From an uncultured Acidobacteriota bacterium (GTDB lineage: Bacteria; Acidobacteriota; Blastocatellia; Pyrinomonadales; Pyrinomonadaceae): 9,225 nt of DNA. A program made the translations under genes and the position numbers. The DNA is taken from the NCBI GenBank assembly GCA_902826505.1, contig CADEFG010000043.1, positions 5,606 to 14,830 of the forward strand, in the 5' to 3' direction. Positions 4,931 through 9,225 of this stretch are shown piece by piece. The notes under the pieces are model-generated. The model was given only the letters and a program-made list of their open reading frames with translations, was not told where the DNA came from and did no database searches. The first letter of the stretch is position 1, and every line of letters starts with the position of its first letter.

Positions 4931-5857
4931 ATGCTTGATGGAATTTTAATCATCGACAAGCCCGCCGGAATCACTTCACACGACGTTGTCGCGCGGTGCC
5001 GCCGAATCTTAAAAACAAAGCGCATCGGACACACCGGAACGCTCGACCCGTTTGCGACCGGCGTAATCGTGATTCTCGTCGGCAAGGCAACGCGGCTCGC
5101 TCAATTTCTGGATCGAGATGCGAAGGAATATGACGCGATTGTTCGTTTTGGATTTGAAACCGAGACGGGCGACCGAACGGGCGAAATCAAAGAGTCTTCG
5201 ATTTCACAATTCAAATTTCAAATTTCAAAGGAAGAAATCGAAAATATTTTGCCGGAATTTCGCGGTGAAATCGAACAAACGCCGCCGATGTATTCGGCAA
5301 AAAAGGTCGAAGGCAAAAAACTCTACGAACTCGCGCGAAAAGGCATTGAGATCGAACGAAAGCCGGTGCGAATTACGAATTACGAATTACGCATTACAAA
5401 CTGCGAATCCGCGAAAAAGACAAATAAACTGGGACTTGAGACATTGGACATGGGACTTAAGGTTTTGTGTTCAGCCGGAACTTATATTCGTGTTTTGGCG
5501 GAAGACATCGGAAGAAAAATCGGAGTCGGCGCGCATCTGGCGGAACTTCGGCGAACGAAAGCCGGAAAATTCGGCATCGAAAAGAGCGTGACGCTCGAAA
5601 ATTTAGAGAAGCAGGTCGCGGAAAACAAACTTGCGGAAATTTTAATTTCAACGAACGAAGCGGTTTCGCATCTCGCGGAAATAAAATTATCGGAAACGGA
5701 AGCTGCCAAAATAAAAAACGGCGTGAAACTAGGAAGAGTTTCGGGCGAATTAAAAGACGGCGAGTTTTTGCGCCTTACGGTGGGCGAAAACCTGCTCGCG
5801 ATCGGTTTTTACAACGACGCGGATAAAGTAGTTCAACCGAAACTGGTTTTAGTGTAA
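4931..5857 (+). CDS. truB: tRNA pseudouridine(55) synthase TruB
   Basis: TruB converts U55 in the T-loop of tRNAs to pseudouridine. The 308-residue product has the N-terminal DKPAGITSHDVV motif (9-20), the catalytic motif GHTGTLDPFATG (33-44) with nucleophile Asp39, a conserved Tyr67 in KEYDAIVRFG, PPMYSA (118-123), GKKLYELARKGIE (128-140) and GTYIR (183-187). The C-terminal part (about 245-308) is PUA-like. The ATG at 4931 is chosen because the protein then begins as typical TruB does. The in-frame TTG at 4895 would only add residues encoded by a heptanucleotide repeat. Three internal stretches (about residues 91-100, 147-161 and 167-176) are also encoded by heptamer repeats, and the region between residues 147 and 176 is longer than in E. 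coli TruB as I recall it. The gene is followed after 27 nt by a hydrolase gene. Confidence 0.93.
   Translation: MLDGILIIDKPAGITSHDVVARCRRILKTKRIGHTGTLDPFATGVIVILVGKATRLAQFLDRDAKEYDAIVRFGFETETGDRTGEIKESSISQFKFQISKEEIENILPEFRGEIEQTPPMYSAKKVEGKKLYELARKGIEIERKPVRITNYELRITNCESAKKTNKLGLETLDMGLKVLCSAGTYIRVLAEDIGRKIGVGAHLAELRRTKAGKFGIEKSVTLENLEKQVAENKLAEILISTNEAVSHLAEIKLSETEAAKIKNGVKLGRVSGELKDGEFLRLTVGENLLAIGFYNDADKVVQPKLVLV
5201..5228. repeat. Heptanucleotide repeat inside truB, block 1
   Basis: Four 7-bp units run ATTTCAC, AATTCAA, ATTTCAA, ATTTCAA. They encode about residues 91-100 of TruB (ISQFKFQISK), between the TGDRTGE turn and the helix leading to FRGEIEQ. The reading frame is kept. Confidence 0.75.
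5371..5412. repeat. Heptanucleotide repeat inside truB, block 2
   Basis: Three exact copies of AATTACG (5371-5391) are followed by CATTACA, AACTGCG and AATCCGC in the same 7-bp register. Read in frame, three heptamers give seven codons, so the protein shows a 7-residue repeat: RITNYEL then RITNCES (residues 147-160). This lies just before the GTYIR strand of TruB. Confidence 0.85.
5430..5457. repeat. Heptanucleotide repeat inside truB, block 3
   Basis: Four 7-bp units run TGGGACT, TGAGACA, TTGGACA, TGGGACT. They encode about residues 167-176 (LGLETLDMGL), just upstream of the SAGTYIR strand. The heptamer differs from those in the other blocks. Confidence 0.75.
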
Positions 5858-5870
5858 AATGTTGAGAAAT

Positions 5871-5876
5871 AGAGGA
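5871..5876 (+). promoter_or_regulatory. Ribosome binding site of the alpha/beta hydrolase gene
   Basis: AGAGGA lies 8 nt before the ATG at 5885 and fixes that start. It sits in the 27-nt gap after the truB stop, which supports a truB-hydrolase operon. Confidence 0.75.
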
Positions 5877-5884
5877 AAACGAAG

Positions 5885-6886
5885 ATGAAATTAAAACATT
5901 TGGCTTTAGGATTTGGCGGCGCCGTCGGGGCGGTCGTCGCTGCAAAAATGTTGACGCGTGCCGCGACCGTTGACTGGCATGACGTTTCGGAAAAAGTTAT
6001 TCACGCGGAAAATTCGCATTTTGTCGAGATCGACGGCGCGACCGTTCATTTTCAGGAATTCGGCGATCGAAATAGTCCGACCTTGCTTTTGATTCACGGT
6101 TTTACGGCTTCGGTTTATGTTTGGAAAACTGTCGCGCCGCAGCTTGCGAACGAAGGTTTTCACGTTGTCGCGGTTGATCTGATCGGTTTTGGATTTTCCG
6201 ATAAACCTTCGTGGTTCGATTACAAAATCACGTCGCAGGCGCGGATGCTGGCGCGTTTTATGGATCGTCTGGGAATCGGACGCGCGACCGTTGTCGGCAG
6301 CTCTTACGGCGGCGCGGTGGCTCTAACTCTCGCGCTCGATTATACGGAACGGGTTGAAAAACTCGTTTTGGTCGACGCGGTCATCAATGACGAAGTGAAA
6401 AATCAGCCGATTCTGAAACTGGCACGCATTCCCGGTGTCGGCGAAGTTCTGACACCTTTTTTGCTTGATTCTAAAATGTTTATGAAAATGCGGATGCAGG
6501 GCACGCTCGCGCCGGCGAATCATCATCTGATCACGAAAGACCGCATCGAATCGATCATTCGCCCGCTTCATGCGAAAGACGGACACAACGCCGTTTTGCA
6601 GGCTGGCAGAAATTGGGACGCGAACCGCATCGAAGAAGACGCGCATTTGATCAATCAGCCGACGCTCATCATCTGGGGCGAAGAAGACACGGTGATCCCG
6701 ATTCACAACGGCGAAACGCTTTATAATTCGATCCTTAATTCGCGTTTTGTCGTGCTGAAAAATTGCGGACACGTTCCGCCGGAAGAAAAACCCGATTTAT
6801 TTGTAAGTCTGGTGAGCGGATTTTCGCACGACCGCAAAGGCAGAATCGCAGAACCGGAGAGCGAGGAAGTTAAATTGGAAATCTAA
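5885..6886 (+). CDS. Alpha/beta hydrolase with N-terminal membrane anchor
   Basis: The 333-residue protein has an alpha/beta-hydrolase fold. The oxyanion-side motif HGF is at 71-73. The nucleophile elbow G-S-S-Y-G-G (138-143) places the catalytic Ser at 140. The acid is Asp268 in WGEEDTVIP, and the base is His296 in NCGHVPPEEKP, so the full triad is present. A variable cap domain lies at about 170-250. Residues about 5-23 are a Gly/Ala/Val-rich hydrophobic stretch after K-L-K-H, which looks like a signal anchor or uncleaved signal rather than a cleaved peptide. The fold is sure but the substrate is not: family members include esterases, epoxide hydrolases, haloalkane dehalogenases and C-C bond hydrolases. 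The last about 20 residues are an acidic tail. It follows truB with a good Shine-Dalgarno and ends just before a convergent terminator. Confidence 0.88.
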   Translation: MKLKHLALGFGGAVGAVVAAKMLTRAATVDWHDVSEKVIHAENSHFVEIDGATVHFQEFGDRNSPTLLLIHGFTASVYVWKTVAPQLANEGFHVVAVDLIGFGFSDKPSWFDYKITSQARMLARFMDRLGIGRATVVGSSYGGAVALTLALDYTERVEKLVLVDAVINDEVKNQPILKLARIPGVGEVLTPFLLDSKMFMKMRMQGTLAPANHHLITKDRIESIIRPLHAKDGHNAVLQAGRNWDANRIEEDAHLINQPTLIIWGEEDTVIPIHNGETLYNSILNSRFVVLKNCGHVPPEEKPDLFVSLVSGFSHDRKGRIAEPESEEVKLEI

Positions 6887-6896
6887 AGTGGAAATT

Positions 6897-6964
6897 AAAA
6901 AAGTGAAAGAGTGAAAAAGTTGATTGAACAAGGCAATAAAGCTTTTTCACTCTTTCACTTTTTT
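6897..6964. terminator. Bidirectional terminator between convergent genes
   Basis: Perfect 23-nt arms (6897-6919 and 6942-6964) flank a 22-nt loop. The outer ends are A6 and T6. The hairpin begins 10 nt after the hydrolase stop and ends 11 nt before the stop of the opposing gene, so it serves both transcripts. Confidence 0.9.
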
Positions 6965-6975
6965 ATTTTTAATCA

Positions 6976-7779
6976 TTACAATTTCAAATCTTTTTTCAAT
7001 TCTTTCGGATTTGTCGGCTTGGCAAAGACCGAGTCGGGAATTGATTTATTGAATTCCATCGTTTCGTAATTGATGCGCGAAGTCTGAACGCCGCCGGAAA
7101 AATGGTCGATGATGAGCGGCGTTTTGATGCCTTGAAAATCGACAAACTGCGCGTAGCGGTCTTCTTCTTTTTGCTCTTCGCCGTCGGGATTCGTGCGTTT
7201 GTAAATCGCTTTGACCGGAAGTCCTTCCGCCGAAAATTCGAACTCGACCGCAAAACCGTCGTCGTAAGTTAATTTTATGACATCGTTTCGTTTGCCCACA
7301 GTCGCTTCCCGTCTTCCAACGTAACTCAACTCTGCTTTCCCGCGCCAATGTTCGCGCAAAAGATTATCGAGACTCGCGCTGATTCCGCGCTTGAAATCCT
7401 TGACTTGGGTTTCGCTTTGAACATTGATGACCTGCGCTTCGCCGTCGAAAATCCAGCCCGTGTCACCAACATTTGTCTGGACGGTTTTGACGCCGAGCGC
7501 TTTAAATTCGGTGCGTTCTTTGTCGGGAAAAACGATAACATCAATGAAGGTCTGAAAAGAGCCAATCATGCCGTCGCGCATCAGGCTGAATTTTCCGCGC
7601 CCGATTTGTGATTTTACTTTTAAATAATTTTCGCCGCCTAAAACCTGAACGGCTTTTTTCAGGATCGCTTCGGATTTCTCGTCTTTTTTTGAAGTTTGAG
7701 CCAAACCGTCAATCGCCAAAAAACACAGACAGAGTAATAAACTGATGGTCTTCGAAAGTGAAAAAAATTTGATTTTCAT
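6976..7779 (-). CDS. Secreted LolA-fold-like protein (outer-membrane lipoprotein-sorting type), function unknown
   Basis: With the start set at the ATG at 7777-7779, the 267-residue product begins MKIKFFSLSK, then a hydrophobic core (about 11-23), then a likely cleavage after GLA or GLAQ near 27-28. That is a typical Sec signal peptide. The mature part starts with a helix (KSEAILKKAVQVLGG, 35-49), followed by alternating beta strands (about 58-250) and a closing PDSVFAKP-type strand end (248-255). This layout resembles secreted proteins of the LolA/LolB-like fold, which bind lipids or lipoproteins in the periplasm. There is no lipobox Cys at the cleavage site, so it is probably soluble and periplasmic. 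A longer frame extends upstream to 7845 but would bury the signal peptide. No clear Shine-Dalgarno precedes the chosen ATG. It follows the TonB_C-domain gene by 72 nt. Confidence 0.65.
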   Translation of the reverse strand: MKIKFFSLSKTISLLLCLCFLAIDGLAQTSKKDEKSEAILKKAVQVLGGENYLKVKSQIGRGKFSLMRDGMIGSFQTFIDVIVFPDKERTEFKALGVKTVQTNVGDTGWIFDGEAQVINVQSETQVKDFKRGISASLDNLLREHWRGKAELSYVGRREATVGKRNDVIKLTYDDGFAVEFEFSAEGLPVKAIYKRTNPDGEEQKEEDRYAQFVDFQGIKTPLIIDHFSGGVQTSRINYETMEFNKSIPDSVFAKPTNPKELKKDLKL

Positions 7780-7810
7780 ATTAAAAAGAATTTGCTGAGA
7801 TTTTATCATC

Positions 7811-7833
7811 AAAACTTTGATGCCAAAAGTTTT
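7811..7833. terminator. Weak hairpin between the two secreted-protein genes
   Basis: AAAACTTT (7811-7818) and AAAGTTTT (7826-7833) form an 8-bp AT-rich stem with a 7-nt loop. On the plus strand it is followed by a T-run, but no plus-strand gene needs it. On the minus strand it lies 18 nt past the 7852 stop with only T4 after the stem. At most it attenuates transcription between the two genes. Confidence 0.3.
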
Positions 7834-7851
7834 TTTTGAGATCAAATATTT

Positions 7852-8526
7852 TTACGGCTTAAAGTCATATTCGACGGTCATTTTTTGCGCGACATCGGCT
7901 TTGCTTTTTTTATGCGCCGCCGGCTGAAAACGAATTTTCGCGGCGGCTTCGACTGCTGCTTTATCAAATTCGCGCGGCATAACGCTGTTGACTCCTAAAA
8001 CCTCGATTTTCCCGTCCGGGTAGAACAGTATCAAAACCTGCACTTTTCCTTTTAACTTTTCCGCCACGTATTTTGACGGGTAAATCGGTAAAGGCTTTTC
8101 GATGATTTTCGGTTTTGTAACGTTTTTGTCGGTTTCTTCATAGAGCGCGGACACGACAAAATCAAAGTTCATCGGAACCGGAACGGGTTGACCACGGAGT
8201 TTAGCCGGTTGAAAATATAAATTTTGTAATGCTTGGGTAACGGCATCATCGACCCCGAACGGCAGACTTTGAATGATTTTGATGTCTCTGGCTTTGCCGT
8301 TCTCACCAAGTGTGAGAGTTGCTTTGAGCGTTCCCTGAACACCGTTCTTTCGTGCCGTGTCTGGATAATTCACATCAAATCCGTTGATTTTCGGAGGTTC
8401 GTCGGCTTCGACTCTTTCAAAACTATAATAATAGTTAAAAGAAATTTCCTGAGCCTTCGCAAAATGGGAAAAAAATGAAATAAGGCAGAGTGAAATTGTA
8501 TAAAAAAGGATTCTTTGTTTGAGCAT
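7852..8526 (-). CDS. Secreted protein with two tandem TonB C-terminal domains
   Basis: The 224-residue product starts at the ATG at 8524-8526 and has a Sec signal peptide (MLKQR, hydrophobic 6-20, likely cleavage after AKA near residue 25). Two TonB_C-like domains follow. The first is about 46-126: a YPDTARKNGVQGTLKATLTL strand, GENGKARDIKIIQS, then LQNLYFQPAKLRGQPV. The second is about 138-222: YPSKYVAEKLKGKVQVLILF, PDGKIEVLGV, then AAAKIRFQPA. Both have the domain's G-x-V/L strand, a DG or NG turn and the F-x-P-A motif. True TonB has an uncleaved membrane anchor and a Pro-rich linker. Neither is seen here, so it is probably a periplasmic or envelope protein and not an energy transducer. A longer frame to 8604 exists but runs through a terminator hairpin and gives a poor N-terminus. 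A GGAAGG stretch lies about 13 nt upstream, far for a ribosome site. Confidence 0.75.
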   Translation of the reverse strand: MLKQRILFYTISLCLISFFSHFAKAQEISFNYYYSFERVEADEPPKINGFDVNYPDTARKNGVQGTLKATLTLGENGKARDIKIIQSLPFGVDDAVTQALQNLYFQPAKLRGQPVPVPMNFDFVVSALYEETDKNVTKPKIIEKPLPIYPSKYVAEKLKGKVQVLILFYPDGKIEVLGVNSVMPREFDKAAVEAAAKIRFQPAAHKKSKADVAQKMTVEYDFKP

Positions 8527-8550
8527 AGATTTAAGTTTGCCTTCCAATCG

Positions 8551-8591
8551 AAAAGGCTTAAACGAAATAATAATTCGTTTAAGCCTTTTTT
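8551..8591. terminator. Terminator between the Clp ATPase gene and the TonB_C-domain gene
   Basis: Sixteen-nt arms (8551-8566 and 8574-8589) form a perfect stem with a 7-nt AT loop. It starts 20 nt beyond the Clp stop on the minus strand and ends in T4 there; the plus strand carries T6. Its presence here argues that the downstream gene starts after it, at 8526. Confidence 0.7.
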
Positions 8592-8611
8592 GACAATGTT
8601 TCATTTTGCGT

Positions 8612-9225
8612 TTAGTTCAAACTAAACGCGTCCATCGGTTTGACGACGATTTCACCGTCTTCCGAGTCAACCAAAAAGCGCGTTGACGATTTCCATTCGT
8701 TGGTGATCGGCAGTTTTACCTTTTGATCAATGTGACGTTTTAAGAAACGCGCGCCGTAAGCCGGACTGAAACCTTTTTCCGTTAAAGTGTCGATCGCTTT
8801 TTCGGTGATTTCGACGAGCTTTCCTTGCCGTTCCATCCGTCGTTTCAATTTTGCCAGATAGATTTTGGCGATTTCCTTAACTTCGTCCATCGTGAGCGGC
8901 GAAAAAATGACAATCTCGTCAATCCGGTTGCGAAATTCGGGCGAAAATCTGGTTTCGGCGGCTTTCATCACGTCGGCTTTGATTTCCTTCATTTCGCCGC
9001 GTGATTTCATTCCGAAACCGAGCGGTTTTTCGTATTTTTTGAAATTATCCGAACCCAAATTCGAAGTCATAATGACGATCGCGTCCGAAAGATAAACCTT
9101 CTTGCCGCGTCCATCGGTCAGCCATCCTTCGTCAAAAGCTTGGAGGAAAATATTCATCAAATACGGGTTGGCTTTTTCGACTTCGTCAAGCAACAAAACC
9201 GTGTACGGATTTTCCCGTAATTGTT
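8612..9225 (-). CDS. Clp/Hsp100 AAA+ ATPase, C-terminal part (cut by window edge)
   Basis: The last 203 codons of a Clp-family unfoldase are present, reading from the window edge. The second AAA+ module shows Walker B (VLLLDEVEKA, with the Asp codon at 9185-9187), a helix NIFLQAFDEGWLTDGRG, sensor 1 in IVIMTSNLGS, the arginine-finger region FSPEFRNRIDEIVIF, and sensor 2 in YGARFLKRHI within the small D2 domain. Clp ATPases unfold proteins either for ClpP (ClpA/ClpC) or for disaggregation (ClpB). The part seen cannot decide between them: the ClpP-binding loop and N-domains lie outside. An in-frame TTG at 9196 is only a leucine in Walker B, not a start. The gene ends with a terminator hairpin 20 nt downstream. 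Confidence 0.92.
   Translation of the reverse strand, partial: QLRENPYTVLLLDEVEKANPYLMNIFLQAFDEGWLTDGRGKKVYLSDAIVIMTSNLGSDNFKKYEKPLGFGMKSRGEMKEIKADVMKAAETRFSPEFRNRIDEIVIFSPLTMDEVKEIAKIYLAKLKRRMERQGKLVEITEKAIDTLTEKGFSPAYGARFLKRHIDQKVKLPITNEWKSSTRFLVDSEDGEIVVKPMDAFSLN

Noticed and set aside
5859..5888. ATG at 5859 opening a 9-codon frame overlapping the hydrolase start
   Set aside because: It has no ribosome site of its own and is fully explained by the truB-hydrolase spacer carrying the hydrolase Shine-Dalgarno.

Overview
This is a bacterial chromosomal window of about 47% G+C by eye, made of housekeeping and envelope genes. No phage, plasmid, transposase, CRISPR or RNA gene is visible. Several traits fit an Acidobacteriota member, perhaps Blastocatellia/Pyrinomonadales: secreted TonB_C-domain proteins, LolA-fold secreted proteins, a long flotillin-like protein, and short-repeat-rich intergenic DNA. 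This placement is an inference from gene style, not from a marker gene.

Layout. Positions 1-104 hold a strong stem-loop terminator. Positions 105-2986 (minus strand) hold a large flotillin-like SPFH protein with tandem N-terminal repeats, preceded by a small membrane-anchored protein of unknown function. Positions 2987-3540 are gene-free but highly structured: a promoter-like TATAAT, an array of about ten degenerate 20-bp units with A-tracts about every 10 bp, and a 131-bp nested inverted-repeat element. Positions 3541-4850 (minus) are a tightly overlapping three-gene run: recX, a CdiI-like immunity protein, and a small protein usually misnamed n-acetylglutamate synthase. The divergent plus-strand pair at 4931-6886 is truB followed by an alpha/beta hydrolase. 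It meets the minus-strand genes at a symmetric convergent terminator (6897-6964). Positions 6976-9225 (minus) hold a secreted LolA-fold-like protein, a secreted protein with two TonB C-terminal domains, and the C-terminal part of a Clp/Hsp100 ATPase cut by the window edge.

How the genes work together. The only visible functional couplings are operon-like: stop/start overlaps in the recX run, 27 nt between truB and the hydrolase, and the pairing of the flotillin-like protein with a membrane-anchored protein. The Clp gene is separated from the secreted pair by a terminator.

The most unusual features are: 7-bp repeat blocks that lie directly before and inside the essential truB coding sequence; the phased A-tract array beside the REP/BIME-like palindromic element; the repeated beta-unit architecture of the flotillin-like protein; and an immunity gene with no visible toxin. 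I found no convincing complete new defence or mobile system. Two ORF starts (6976 and 7852 genes) should be moved inward to the signal-peptide methionines, and truB should start at the ATG at 4931.
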